Shown piece by piece: positions 16,510 through 25,370 of a DNA stretch of 64,000 bases. The DNA comes from Pseudonocardiaceae bacterium (GTDB lineage Bacteria > Actinomycetota > Actinomycetes > Mycobacteriales > Pseudonocardiaceae): assembly GCA_009377865.1 (NCBI GenBank), contig WHTH01000005.1, positions 1 through 64,000 of the forward strand, read 5' to 3'. Position 1 is the stretch's first letter, and each line of letters opens with the position of its first letter. The notes below the pieces were generated by a model. It was not told the origin of the DNA. It did no database searches and saw nothing but the letters and a program-made list of their open reading frames with translations. The position numbers were made by a program, and so were the translations under genes.

Positions 16510-16983
16510 TCAGGCACCGTCGACGCCGTCGGGGTCGAGCCCGAGGAAGGCCGCGACCTGCTCGACCAGCACCTCGTGCACCAGATCGGCGAGATTGGCC
16601 CCGTCGGCGGCGCGGGACTCCAACGGCCGCCGGTAGAGCACGATGCGGGCCCGGGTGGGCAGCCCGCGCCCGTCCACCCCGGCCGGAACCAGCCGGGCGA
16701 GCGGCACCTTGCCGTCCTCGACCACGTCGCTGCCCCAGACGACGGTCGCCGGATCGGCGTCGGTGACCTCGGGCACGTCGTCCACCGCGACGTCGAGCCG
16801 CTCGAGCGCTTCGTGCCAGCGCTCGTCGATGGGCTCGAGCGCGTCGAGCACGATCGCGTCGAAGCGTTCCGACGGGCTGCGCGCGGCCGGCAGGGTAACC
16901 GGGTACAGCGGGCCGCGGACCCCGCGCCCGCGCCGGTCCCGGCGACGGCGCAGCCTCACCCGGGTCCGCCAGCCGGTCGTCAT
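16510..16983 (-). CDS. Metallopeptidase-like protein (zincin family, DUF1025-type)
   Basis: The 157-residue protein has an Arg-rich N-terminus (LRRRRDRRGRGVRGP), a middle FDAIVLDALEPIDERW segment, and the C-terminal motif LVHEVLVEQVAAFLGLDPDG. This is the place where zincin relatives have HExxH, but here the motif is HEVLVE, with Glu where the second His would be. The family is annotated as metallopeptidase, and many actinobacterial members share the altered motif, so catalytic activity is doubtful. It faces the plus-strand genes on both sides and corresponds in position to mycobacterial Rv3259. The role is unknown. Confidence 0.75.
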   Translation of the reverse strand: MTTGWRTRVRLRRRRDRRGRGVRGPLYPVTLPAARSPSERFDAIVLDALEPIDERWHEALERLDVAVDDVPEVTDADPATVVWGSDVVEDGKVPLARLVPAGVDGRGLPTRARIVLYRRPLESRAADGANLADLVHEVLVEQVAAFLGLDPDGVDGA

Positions 16984-17084
16984 AGCCGTCGAGGATACGC
17001 GCGGCCGGGTGCTTCCCGCGCGGCTGCCGGACGCTCCCGCGTGCCTGCCGCACGCCCGGCGCTGGCCGCGCTATCGTCCCGGGC

Positions 17085-17456
17085 GTGCGCAAGGTGAGGC
17101 GGTGTTCGAGGACCGGGTGCACCAGTCCGGCCGTCGCGACGCTGACCTATGTCTACGCCGAGTCCACCGCCGTGGTGGGGCCCCTGGCGACCTCCGCGGA
17201 GCCGCATTCCTACGACCTGTGCGAGGCACATGCATTGCGCCTGACCGCGCCGCGGGGCTGGGACGTGGTGCGCCACGAGGGTGAGTTCACCGAGCCCGAG
17301 CCGTCGGTCGATGACCTCACCGCACTGGCAGAGGCGGTGCGCGAGGCCGGCCGGGCGGAACGGCCCCTCGAGCCGGTGCCTGCCGGCGCGAGCTCCGGGG
17401 CAGGGACCGGGCGCCGCGGCCACTTGCGGGCGCTACCCGACCCCGAGGGCGACTGA
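17085..17456 (+). CDS. DUF3499 family protein
   Basis: This 123-residue protein begins at GTG 17085. The conserved part is the first 70 residues: RRCSRTGCTSPAVATLTYVYAESTAVVGPL, then YDLCEAHALRLTAPRGWDVVR. Two Cys early and C-x-x-H later suggest a small zinc-binding fold. The rest is a variable acidic and Pro-rich tail. It lies directly before manB, the same place as the DUF3499 gene Rv3258c in mycobacteria. The function is unknown across the family. Confidence 0.85.
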   Translation: MRKVRRCSRTGCTSPAVATLTYVYAESTAVVGPLATSAEPHSYDLCEAHALRLTAPRGWDVVRHEGEFTEPEPSVDDLTALAEAVREAGRAERPLEPVPAGASSGAGTGRRGHLRALPDPEGD

Positions 17457-17543
17457 CGTCGGTGCCGGCGGGCACCTGACACCCAGCGACTGAACACCCA
17501 GCGCCGACGTATCCTCGCGGCGAGCGGATCGGCGATAGGCTCG

Positions 17544-18947
17544 ATGACGACACTGACCACCGGCGTGGGGAGTTCCGTGCGCGACCTCTCGGCCATCGTC
17601 AAGGCCTACGACATCCGGGGGGTCGTGGGCGAGCAGCTCGACGAGGCGGTGGTGCGCGACATCGGTGCCGCGTTCGCCGACCTCGTCGGTGGCACCGAGG
17701 TGGTGGTCGGCCACGACATGCGCGACTCCTCGCCGGCGCTGGCGGCCGCCTTCGGTGACGGCGTCACCAGCCGGGGCGTCGACGTCGTCTCGATCGGACT
17801 GGCCAGCACCGACATGCTCTACTTCGCCTCCGGTCGGCTGCATTGCCCCGGTGCGATGTTCACGGCCAGCCACAATCCGGCGTGCTACAACGGGATCAAG
17901 CTGTGCCGGGCCGGGGCCGCCCCGGTGGGTCAGGACAGCGGGCTCGACGCCATCCGTGAGGCCGTCGAGCGCGGTGTCGCGCCCGGCCCCGGCGGTGGCG
18001 GGGTCACCGAGCGTGACATGCTCGACGACTATGCTGGCTTCCTGCGCAGCCTGGTCGACGTGACCGGCATCCGACCGCTGCGGATGGTTGTCGACGCCGG
18101 TAACGGCATGGCCGGGCACACCGTCCCGGCGGTGTTCGAGGGACTGCCGGTGGATCTGGTGCCGCTGTTCTTCGAGCTCGATGGCACCTTCCCGAACCAC
18201 GAGGCGAACCCTCTCGACCCCGCCAACCTGGTCGACCTGCAACAGGCTGTGCGCGACCGGGGCGCCGACATCGGGCTGGCCTTCGACGGCGACGCGGACC
18301 GCTGCTTCGTCGTCGACGAGCGCGGCGAGCCGGTCACACCGTCCGCGATCGCCGCGCTGGTCGCCACCCGTGCGCTTGCCGCCGAGCCGGGCGGCACCGT
18401 GATCTACAACCTGATCACCTCGCGGGCTGTGCCGGAGATCGTCGCCGAGGCCGGGGGCAAGCCGGTGCGCACCCGGGTCGGGCACTCCTTCATCAAGCAG
18501 ACGATGGCCGAGACCGGGGCGATCTTCGGCGGGGAGCACTCGGCGCACTACTACTTCCGGGACTTCTGGTGGGCCGATTCGGGGATGCTCGCCTCGCTGC
18601 ACGTGCTCGCCGCGCTCGGATCGCAGCAGCAGCCGTGCAGCGAGCTGATGGCCCGCTATCGCCGCTACGCCGCCTCGGGTGAGATCAATTCCACGGTCGG
18701 TGACCAGCAGGGCAGGATGGACGCCGTGCGGAGCCACTTCGCCGCGCGTGACGGTGCCCGGGTCGACGAGCTGGACGGGTTGACCGTCGAGCTGCCCGGT
18801 GCTTGCTGGTTCAATCTGCGCCCGTCGAACACCGAGTCGCTGCTGCGGCTCAACGTCGAAGGACGTAGTCACGCCGACGTCGACGGGCTCCGCGACGAGG
18901 TACTCGCGCTGGTGCGCCACCAACCTCCCGGAGAACAGGAGCGATAG
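17544..18947 (+). CDS. manB: Phosphomannomutase/phosphoglucomutase
   Basis: The enzyme interconverts mannose-6-phosphate and mannose-1-phosphate, feeding GDP-mannose for cell-wall mannans and glycolipids. All alpha-D-phosphohexomutase signatures are present: KAYDIRGVVGEQL at the start, the phosphoserine loop MFTASHNPACYNGIKLC, the metal loop LAFDGDADRCFVVDE, the sugar loop GAIFGGEHSAHYYF and the phosphate loop NLRPSNTESLLRLN. The length of 467 residues is normal. I use ATG 17544; GTG 17577 with GGGGAG before it would remove 11 residues and is equally possible. The Trm112-like gene follows after three bases, then the SIS gene and manA, a mannose-activation operon. Confidence 0.95.
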   Translation: MTTLTTGVGSSVRDLSAIVKAYDIRGVVGEQLDEAVVRDIGAAFADLVGGTEVVVGHDMRDSSPALAAAFGDGVTSRGVDVVSIGLASTDMLYFASGRLHCPGAMFTASHNPACYNGIKLCRAGAAPVGQDSGLDAIREAVERGVAPGPGGGGVTERDMLDDYAGFLRSLVDVTGIRPLRMVVDAGNGMAGHTVPAVFEGLPVDLVPLFFELDGTFPNHEANPLDPANLVDLQQAVRDRGADIGLAFDGDADRCFVVDERGEPVTPSAIAALVATRALAAEPGGTVIYNLITSRAVPEIVAEAGGKPVRTRVGHSFIKQTMAETGAIFGGEHSAHYYFRDFWWADSGMLASLHVLAALGSQQQPCSELMARYRRYAASGEINSTVGDQQGRMDAVRSHFAARDGARVDELDGLTVELPGACWFNLRPSNTESLLRLNVEGRSHADVDGLRDEVLALVRHQPPGEQER

Positions 18948-18950
18948 CCC

Positions 18951-19172
18951 ATGGCCGTGCAGCTGGATCCACAACTCATGGAGATCCTGGCCTGTCCCTG
19001 CCCCGACCACGGACAGTTGCGGCCAGGCACCGCCGCCGATCCCGACGCCGATGCGCTGACCTGCACCGTGTGCGGGCGCAGCTTTCCGGTCACCGACCAG
19101 ATCCCGGTGCTGCTGCTCGACGAGGCCCTGCCCGGCACCGGCCCGGACGGCGGGGCCAGCGGGACACGGTGA
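18951..19172 (+). CDS. Trm112-family small protein
   Basis: The 73-residue protein has the Trm112/YcaR layout: LDPQLMEILACPCPDHGQL near the start, then LTCTVCGRSFPVTDQIPVLL. The CPC and CTVC groups form a likely zinc site. Trm112 proteins activate methyltransferases in eukaryotes; the bacterial ones are poorly defined. It starts three bases after manB and its stop overlaps the SIS gene (GTGA), so it sits inside the mannose operon. Confidence 0.85.
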   Translation: MAVQLDPQLMEILACPCPDHGQLRPGTAADPDADALTCTVCGRSFPVTDQIPVLLLDEALPGTGPDGGASGTR

Positions 19173-20293
19173 CCGTCGTGACCGGACATCGCTTCGACGG
19201 CGACCTGCTCGACGAACCCGAGCGGCTCGTCGAGGCCGACACCTGGGGCCTGCTGCGCGCAGCCGCGAGCGCGGGCGCCCAGGTGCGGTCGACGGCCGCC
19301 ATCGCCGAGGAGGCCGGGCTGCACCGCCTCGCCGGCGAGCGCCCCCGTGCGCTGGTCCTCATCACCCGGCCGGGAGCCGCAGCGGCCGCGGCGCCACTGC
19401 TCGTCGCGCTACTCGGGCCGTCCTGCCCGGTCCCGGTGGTGACGGCCCGGTCGGTACCGGTCTGGGTGGGCGCGCTGGACGTCGTGCTCGCGCACACCAC
19501 CGATCCCGGCGACCACGAGTTGGCCGAGGGAGTGGACCGCGCGGTGCGGCGCGGTGCGCACCTGCTCGTCACCGCACCGCCCGACGGGCCGGTCGCCGCC
19601 GCCGCGTCGGGCCGCTCGGTACTGCTGTCGCCCCGGCTCGACGTCCCGCCCGGCCTGGTGCTGCCGCGAGCGCTGGCAGCCGGGCTGCTGCTGCTCGACA
19701 CGCTGGGCCTGCTGCGCACCGATGCCGAGGGGCTGGCAGGCGAGCTCGATCGGGAAGCCGAACGCGCCCATCCTGCTCACGAGTCGTTCGTCAACCCGGC
19801 AAAGTCGCTGGCACTGCGGATGGCCGAGCACACCCCGCTGTTGTGGGGCACCGACCGGGTCGCTACGGCGGTTGCGGGACACGGCGCGGCATCGCTGGCG
19901 GCGCACGCCGGGGTGATCGCCCACGCGGCCGGGATCGGTGAGGCGATGTCGCTGTCGGTACTGCGCCGCGAGGCTGCCGGCGGTGCAGCGGAGTCCGACG
20001 CGTTCCACGACCCCTACCTCGATGCGTCCGGCGGCAACTGGCCGCCACCCGTGCGCCCGCTGCTGCTGGGCGTCGCGCCCGGGCCGGACACCGCGATCGC
20101 CACCGAGGCGTTACCGGATGCCGACGTGGTCGGCGCCGACGAGGAACTCGAGGTCGCACCCGGTGATCCGACTGCCCCGGCCTGCGCGGCAGGGGTACTA
20201 GCGCTGCGGTTGGATCTGGCGGCGCTCTACCTGGGGCTGGCGCGCGGCGTCCTCGGCGGTTCCGGCCGGGTCGGCAGCGCCGCCCTGGGGTGA
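19169..20293 (+). CDS. SIS-domain protein (phosphosugar isomerase-like)
   Basis: GTG at 19169 overlaps the previous stop and gives 374 residues. The sequence is low in charged catalytic motifs but has the C-terminal features of the bifunctional phosphoglucose/phosphomannose isomerase family: SFVNPAKSLALRMAEHTPLLWG, then a basic-free LAALYLGLARGVLGG end helix. The N-terminal half (VLITRPGAAAAAAPLLVALLG, then VPVVTARSVPVWVG) is SIS-like. In mycobacteria the same gene sits between manB and manA (Rv3256c). A sugar-phosphate role is likely from context, but isomerase residues cannot be confirmed by eye. Confidence 0.75.
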   Translation: MTVVTGHRFDGDLLDEPERLVEADTWGLLRAAASAGAQVRSTAAIAEEAGLHRLAGERPRALVLITRPGAAAAAAPLLVALLGPSCPVPVVTARSVPVWVGALDVVLAHTTDPGDHELAEGVDRAVRRGAHLLVTAPPDGPVAAAASGRSVLLSPRLDVPPGLVLPRALAAGLLLLDTLGLLRTDAEGLAGELDREAERAHPAHESFVNPAKSLALRMAEHTPLLWGTDRVATAVAGHGAASLAAHAGVIAHAAGIGEAMSLSVLRREAAGGAAESDAFHDPYLDASGGNWPPPVRPLLLGVAPGPDTAIATEALPDADVVGADEELEVAPGDPTAPACAAGVLALRLDLAALYLGLARGVLGGSGRVGSAALG

Positions 20294-20359
20294 CGGGGCG
20301 GGCGATCTGACGGCATGCATCGGTGATCAAGAAAGCGCAGTCGAACGAGGGAGGTGTGA

Positions 20360-21595
20360 GTGGAGCTGTTGCAGGGCGCCGTCCGCCCGTACGCGTGGGG
20401 GTCGCGGACGGCGATCGCCGAGCTGCTCGGCGATCCGGTGCCCGCGCCCCACCCGCAGGCCGAGCTGTGGTTCGGCGCCCACCCGGACGATCCGTCGCTG
20501 CTGCTCGGCGCCGACGGCACCCGCACGCCGCTGATCGAGGCACTGCTGGCCGACCCCGATCACCAGCTCGGCAGCTACTGCACCGGGCAGTGGGGGCAGC
20601 GGCTGCCGTTCCTGATCAAGGTGCTGTCCGCCGAGGAGCCGTTGAGCCTGCAGGCGCACCCGTCGGCCGCGCAGGCGGCCGAGGGTTTCGCCCGTGAGGA
20701 GGCGCTGGGGATCGCGCCGGGGGCGCCGGAGCGCAACTACTCCGACCCCAACCACAAGCCGGAGCTGCTCTGCGCGCTCACCGAGTTCCACGCGCTGACC
20801 GGGTTTCGCGACGTGCACCGCACCGTGGAGCTGCTCACCGCGCTGGACGTGCCCGAGCTCGGTCCCTACCGCGAGATGCTCGCCGGCCAGCCCGATGCCG
20901 ACGGCCTGCGTGCCCTGTTCACCACCTGGATCACGCTGCCGCAGCCGGCGATCGAGGCGCTGCTGCCCCCGGTGCTCGACGGCTGCGTCACCCTGCTGCG
21001 CGAGCGCGGATCCTCGGCACACTTCGCGGCGGAGTGCCGGACCGTGCTGCAGCTCGCCGAGGCCCACCCCGGCGATGCCGGCGTGCTCGCTGCGGCCCTG
21101 CTCAACTACGTCGTGCTCACCCCCGGCGAGGCGCTCTACCTGCCCGCCGGCAACCTGCACACCTACCTGCACGGCACCTGTATCGAGATCCAAGCCAACT
21201 CTGACAACGTGCTTCGTGGTGGCCTGACCGCCAAGCACGTCGACGTGCCCGAGCTGTTGCGGGTGCTGGACTTCTCCCACGGCGGCCTGACCGTGTGCCG
21301 CGGCCGCCGGGGCGGGCCGCGCGAGACGTGCTTCGACACCCCGGCCGTCGAGTTCCGGCTCTCCTGCCTGCAGTGGGCCCCGGGCGATGCCCAGCCCGTG
21401 TGGCTGCGCGGTCCCGGACCGCAGATCGTGCTCTGTACCCGGGGATCGGTGCGGTTGTGCACCGATGATGGCCGCGACATATTGCTGCGCCGGGGCAGGT
21501 CGGTGTGGCTGACCGCGACCGACCCCGAGGTCACGCTGTGCCCGGGTGCCGGCCCGGTGCAGCTGTTCCGCGCGACGCCGAATTTCGACGTCTGA
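20360..21595 (+). CDS. manA: Mannose-6-phosphate isomerase, class I
   Basis: ManA converts fructose-6-phosphate to mannose-6-phosphate, the entry to mannosylation. The start is GTG 20360 after GGGAGGTG. Type I motifs are visible: VRPYAWGSRTAIAELLG, AELWFGAHPDDPS, LQAHPSAAQAAEGF (zinc His and substrate side), NHKPELLCAL and YLPAGNLHTYLHGTCIEIQANSDN with the remaining zinc ligands and the catalytic Arg region after it. The length of 411 residues is typical. It is the last gene of the manB-Trm112-SIS-manA operon; the CDF transporter follows 73 bases later and may be separate. Confidence 0.95.
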   Translation: MELLQGAVRPYAWGSRTAIAELLGDPVPAPHPQAELWFGAHPDDPSLLLGADGTRTPLIEALLADPDHQLGSYCTGQWGQRLPFLIKVLSAEEPLSLQAHPSAAQAAEGFAREEALGIAPGAPERNYSDPNHKPELLCALTEFHALTGFRDVHRTVELLTALDVPELGPYREMLAGQPDADGLRALFTTWITLPQPAIEALLPPVLDGCVTLLRERGSSAHFAAECRTVLQLAEAHPGDAGVLAAALLNYVVLTPGEALYLPAGNLHTYLHGTCIEIQANSDNVLRGGLTAKHVDVPELLRVLDFSHGGLTVCRGRRGGPRETCFDTPAVEFRLSCLQWAPGDAQPVWLRGPGPQIVLCTRGSVRLCTDDGRDILLRRGRSVWLTATDPEVTLCPGAGPVQLFRATPNFDV

Positions 21596-21668
21596 CCAAG
21601 CTTCTATGCTGCTCACGTTGCTTCGGCTCAACATTTCTCAACACAGCGGCATCGACGAGGAGGTAGCG

Positions 21669-22598
21669 GTGGCGGCAGAGGGATCCACCCGCGCGGTGGT
21701 CGCTGCGATGCTGGCGAACGGCGGGCTGGCCGTGGCGAAGTTCATCGGCTACGGGATCACTGGGTCGTCGTCGATGCTGGCCGAGGCGGTGCACTCGGTC
21801 GCCGACACCTCCAACCAGGGCTTGCTACTGCTCGGCATGAGGACCTCGAAGCGGGTGGCGAGCCAGCAGCACCCGTTCGGATACGGCCGGGACCGGTACT
21901 TCTATTCCTTCATCGTCGCGCTGCTGCTGTTCAGCCTCGGGTCGGTGTTCGCGCTCTACGAGGGGATCCACAAGCTCGAGAGCTCGGAGGCGTTGACGTC
22001 GCCGCTGGTCGCCGTGGTGATCCTGGTGGTGGGCCTCGTGCTGGAATCATTCAGCTTGCGCACCGCGGTCCTCGAGTCCGCGAAGGTCAAGGGTGACGCC
22101 TCGTGGTGGCAGTTCATCCGGCAGGCCACGACACCCGAGTTGCCGGTGGTGTTGCTCGAGGACATCGGGGCGCTGCTCGGCCTGGTGCTCGCGCTGGGCG
22201 GCGTCGGGTTCTCGGTGCTGACCGGTGACCCGATCTGGGACGCCTTCGGGACGATCGGCATCGGCCTGCTGCTCGGTGTCATCGCCATCATCCTGATCAT
22301 CGAGACGAAGAGCCTGCTGATCGGCGAGGGCGCCAGGCCCGCCGAGTTGCGGGTGATCACCGATGCACTGGTCGGGGGTGAGGTGCAGCGGGTGATCCAC
22401 ATCAAAACGCAGTACGTCGGCCCCGACGAGCTGCTGGTCGCGGCGAAGATCGCGGTTGCGGCCTCGTTGCCGAGCGCGGACGTCGTACGGGCCATCGACG
22501 AGGCCGAGAGCCGGGTGCGGGATGCCGTGCCGCAGGCGCGGATGATCTACCTCGAGCCGGACCTCGACAGAACCCCCAGCGAGGCCCCGGCGCGGTAG
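21669..22598 (+). CDS. Cation diffusion facilitator family transporter
   Basis: I start this at GTG 21669, preceded by GAGGAGG, giving 309 residues; an earlier in-frame ATG adds sequence antisense-like in character. There are about five to six membrane segments (for example VVAAMLANGGLAVAKFIGYG, FYSFIVALLLFSLGSVFAL, LVAVVILVVGLVLESFSL). The transport site motif SMLAEAVHSVADTSNQ has the H-x-x-x-D pair in helix 2, and a later DPIWDAFGTIGIG is the helix-5 counterpart. The C-terminal cytosolic domain ends in ARMIYLEPD. Members export Zn, Mn or related divalent metals in exchange for protons. The metal is not determined. Confidence 0.88.
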   Translation: MAAEGSTRAVVAAMLANGGLAVAKFIGYGITGSSSMLAEAVHSVADTSNQGLLLLGMRTSKRVASQQHPFGYGRDRYFYSFIVALLLFSLGSVFALYEGIHKLESSEALTSPLVAVVILVVGLVLESFSLRTAVLESAKVKGDASWWQFIRQATTPELPVVLLEDIGALLGLVLALGGVGFSVLTGDPIWDAFGTIGIGLLLGVIAIILIIETKSLLIGEGARPAELRVITDALVGGEVQRVIHIKTQYVGPDELLVAAKIAVAASLPSADVVRAIDEAESRVRDAVPQARMIYLEPDLDRTPSEAPAR

Positions 22599-22625
22599 CC
22601 GGCCACCCGGCGCGCCGAACGGGTT

Positions 22626-23408
22626 TCATGGACGCGTGCCGACGAGCGCCTCGGTACGGATGTGCTCGGTGAAGGTGCCCGATGGGCTCATCTCGAGGAG
22701 TGCCTCGCGCAGGTCATGCTCGAATGCGGCACGCTGGTCGCCCAGCAGCGCGGGCGTGGAGTAGGAGTAGGACAGCTGCAGTCCCACGAGGGCATCGAGA
22801 TCCCGCTCGAGGCTCCAGGCCCACCCCACGGTTTCCACTCGGGAGAACGGGGAGCGAGCCAGAGCCTCGGCGTGGCCCTCCGCCGGGTCGGACCCTCGCC
22901 GCCGCTGGCTGCCCAGCCACCGGGCGCGCACCTCGGCGATGGCCCCGGCCCACGGCGGAGACTCGGTGGTGATGCCGGGTGCGCTGCCGCTGGCGACGAC
23001 GACGGCACCACCGGGCACGGTGATCGTGTCCAGGTCGCGCAGCACCGCGTCGCAGTCCATCCAGTGGAACGAGGCGCCCATCGTGGTGAGGTCGAGGGCG
23101 CCGAGGCCCATCGTCGTCAGCGCGGTGGAGTCGCCGATCCGCCAGTCGATGGTGTCGAGTTCGGTTGCCCGCAGGCGGGCCTCGTCGAGCATGCCGGGCT
23201 CGGGGTCGACGGCGATGACCTCACCGACGAGGTTGGCGAGCGGGATCGAGATCTGCCCGGTGCCGCAGCCCAGGTCGAGCACCCGCTGGGTGCCGTCGAG
23301 GTGCAGGCGGTCCCGGAGGTAGCTGAAGAACTCGGGCGGGTACCCGGGCCGGTAGCGGGCATAGTAGGGCGCGGCTGACCGGAAAAGCTCCTCGGGCCTG
23401 CCGGTCAT
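22626..23408 (-). CDS. Class I SAM-dependent methyltransferase
   Basis: ATG at 23408 gives 260 residues beginning MTGRPEELFRSAAPYYARYR, a common N-terminus of small-molecule methyltransferases. The SAM motif is RVLDLGCGTGQISIPLA (about 45-60), followed by GEVIAVDPEPGMLDEAR. A later LTTMGASFHWMDCDAVLRDL and a GGAVVVASGS strand complete the Rossmann-like fold. The C-terminal part is variable and may bind the substrate, which is unknown. It converges with the CDF gene and diverges from ahcY, with a 388-base gap on the ahcY side. Confidence 0.85.
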   Translation of the reverse strand: MTGRPEELFRSAAPYYARYRPGYPPEFFSYLRDRLHLDGTQRVLDLGCGTGQISIPLANLVGEVIAVDPEPGMLDEARLRATELDTIDWRIGDSTALTTMGLGALDLTTMGASFHWMDCDAVLRDLDTITVPGGAVVVASGSAPGITTESPPWAGAIAEVRARWLGSQRRRGSDPAEGHAEALARSPFSRVETVGWAWSLERDLDALVGLQLSYSYSTPALLGDQRAAFEHDLREALLEMSPSGTFTEHIRTEALVGTRP

Positions 23409-23796
23409 CGGCCCTCCTCGCGTGTGACGGGCACCACGGACAGGGTGCACCGCGACAAGGCGCGAACCCGGGTGGAGCTACCGACGCAGGCTACTTCGCG
23501 GAGGCGCTGGCCCGCGCAGCGTCGGGTACAGCTACCAGGCGCAGAAGGTCCACGGCGACCACGGCAACTGGCCAGTATCGAGCAGGCCCGCGCCACGAAA
23601 CCCGCGTCGGGTGATCGGCAGGCAGCGGGGATCCTGGGCGCAGAGTTGATCGTCTATGAGCGCCTCGCGCCCTGCGTACGCCAGCGGGTGAGCTCAGGGC
23701 GGTCGCGGCGGAGGGTCCTCCGCCGAGGCGGTGGCGGTACGGTGCTAGCTGAGTCATCCAGGCCGCAGCGCCGCACCGACCCGAAGGAGACATCCC
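23409..23796. other. 388-base leader/intergenic region upstream of ahcY
   Basis: No protein-like frame is convincing here on either strand. The region holds the divergent promoters of the methyltransferase and of ahcY. A 7-bp hairpin (GCGGAGG, GT, CCTCCGC) lies at 23708-23723. I looked for the conserved core of the SAH riboswitch known before some ahcY genes and did not find a convincing match, so none is called. The ahcY start has AAGGAG at about 23782-23787. Confidence 0.5.
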
Positions 23797-25293
23797 ATGA
23801 CCACCGTCGCGCCCGGGAGCGACAAGCTGCAGACCCGCAACGGCACCGACTTCGCCGTCGCCGATCTGGGGCAGGCGGAGTTCGGCCGCAAGGAGATCCG
23901 GCTGGCCGAGCACGAGATGCCCGGCTTGATGGCACTGCGGCGCGAGTACGCCGACGTGCGGCCGCTGGCCGGTGCCAGGATCACTGGCTCGCTGCACATG
24001 ACCGTGCAGACGGCCGTGCTGATCGAGACGCTGATCTCGCTCGGCGCCGAGGTCCGCTGGGCGTCGTGCAACATCTTCTCCACCCAGGATCATGCGGCGG
24101 CCGCCGCGGTGCTCGGCCCCTACGGCACCCCGGACAGGCCCGAGGGTGTGCCGATCTACGCCTGGAAGGGCGAGACGCTGGAGGAGTACTGGTGGGCCCT
24201 CGAGCAGGTGCTCACCTGGCCGTCGGAGGGCGGCGAGGGCGCACCTGGTGGCCCGAACATGATCCTCGACGACGGTGGCGACGCGACCCTGATGGTGCAC
24301 AAGGGGGTGCAGTTCGAGAAGGCCGGCGTGGTGCCCACCGCCGAGGAGGACGACCCGGACGAGTACAAGGTCATCCTGGACGTGCTGCGGGCCTCGCTGG
24401 CGGCCGATGCCGCCAAGTGGACGCGCGCGGCGGCCGACATCCGCGGTATCACCGAGGAGACCACCACCGGGGTCAACCGGCTCTACCAGCTGGCCGCGGC
24501 GGGCGAGCTGCTGGCGCCGGCGATCAACGTCAACGACTCGGTGACCAAGTCGAAGTTCGACAACGTCTACGGGATCCGGCACTCGCTGGTCGACGGCATC
24601 AACCGCGCCACGGACGTGCTGATCGGCGGCAAGAAGGCCGTGATCTGCGGGTTCGGTGACGTCGGCAAGGGCAGCGCGGAGTCGCTGCGCGGCCAGGGCG
24701 CCCGCGTGGTCGTCACCGAGATCGACCCGATCAACGCACTGCAGGCGCTGCTGCAGGGCTACGAGGTGGTCCGGCTCGACGACGTGATCGACCGGGCCGA
24801 CATAGTGATCACCACGACCGGCAACAAGGACATCGTCACGGTCGACCACATGCGCCGGATGAAGCACCAGGCGATCCTCGGCAACGTCGGTCACTTCGAC
24901 AACGAGATCGACATGGCGGGGCTGGCGCGGCTGCCGGGCGTGCAGCGGATCGGCATCAAGCCGCAGGTCGACGAGTGGGTCTTCCCCGACGGGCACTCGA
25001 TTCTGGTGCTGTCGGAGGGGCGGCTGCTCAACCTGGGCAACGCCACCGGGCACCCCAGCTTCGTGATGTCGAACTCCTTCTCCAACCAGGTGATCGCACA
25101 GATCGAAGTGTTCACCAAGCACGAGGAGTACGACCACGAGGTCTACATGCTGCCCAAGGCGCTCGACGAGAAGGTGGCACGGATCCACGTCGAGGCGCTC
25201 GGCGGTGAGCTCACCAAGCTGGACAAGGACCAGGCGGAGTACATCAACGTCGACGTCGAGGGCCCCTACAAGCCCCCGCACTACCGGTACTGA
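23797..25293 (+). CDS. ahcY: Adenosylhomocysteinase
   Basis: AhcY hydrolyses S-adenosylhomocysteine to adenosine and homocysteine using bound NAD, removing the inhibitor made by all SAM methyltransferases. The 498-residue protein shows the family blocks in order: [36 protein letters not shown], the substrate segment [45 protein letters not shown] with the catalytic Lys, [23 protein letters not shown] (NAD-binding), [11 protein letters not shown] and [19 protein letters not shown], ending KPPHYRY. The long insert near residues 150-190 is typical of actinobacterial forms. The hairpin at 25309 follows it. Confidence 0.97.
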   Translation: MTTVAPGSDKLQTRNGTDFAVADLGQAEFGRKEIRLAEHEMPGLMALRREYADVRPLAGARITGSLHMTVQTAVLIETLISLGAEVRWASCNIFSTQDHAAAAAVLGPYGTPDRPEGVPIYAWKGETLEEYWWALEQVLTWPSEGGEGAPGGPNMILDDGGDATLMVHKGVQFEKAGVVPTAEEDDPDEYKVILDVLRASLAADAAKWTRAAADIRGITEETTTGVNRLYQLAAAGELLAPAINVNDSVTKSKFDNVYGIRHSLVDGINRATDVLIGGKKAVICGFGDVGKGSAESLRGQGARVVVTEIDPINALQALLQGYEVVRLDDVIDRADIVITTTGNKDIVTVDHMRRMKHQAILGNVGHFDNEIDMAGLARLPGVQRIGIKPQVDEWVFPDGHSILVLSEGRLLNLGNATGHPSFVMSNSFSNQVIAQIEVFTKHEEYDHEVYMLPKALDEKVARIHVEALGGELTKLDKDQAEYINVDVEGPYKPPHYRY

Positions 25294-25308
25294 TGCGGCT
25301 GCGCCGCC

Positions 25309-25352
25309 CGTGAGTGGTTGATGCGAGCCAGAGCTCGCATCAACCACTCACG
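25309..25352. repeat. Perfect 20-bp hairpin between ahcY and tmk
   Basis: The arm at 25309-25328 (CGTGAGTGGTTGATGCGAGC) pairs exactly with 25333-25352 around the four-base loop CAGA. It lies 15 bases after the ahcY stop, so it may end that transcript, although only a short T-run (ACTTT) follows. The outer CGTGAGTGG is shared with the inverted repeat at 11331-11382, so it also looks like a dispersed element. The first in-frame ATG of the tmk frame falls inside the hairpin and is rejected as a start. Confidence 0.75.
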
Positions 25353-25370
25353 ACTTTGTCCACAGGAGGC

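Noticed and set aside
23409-23796. SAH riboswitch before ahcY
   Set aside because: The leader is long enough, but no convincing match to the conserved core sequence was seen.
23491-25347. 618-codon minus-strand frame opposite ahcY
   Set aside because: It is antisense of a clear adenosylhomocysteinase; no domain or ribosome site.
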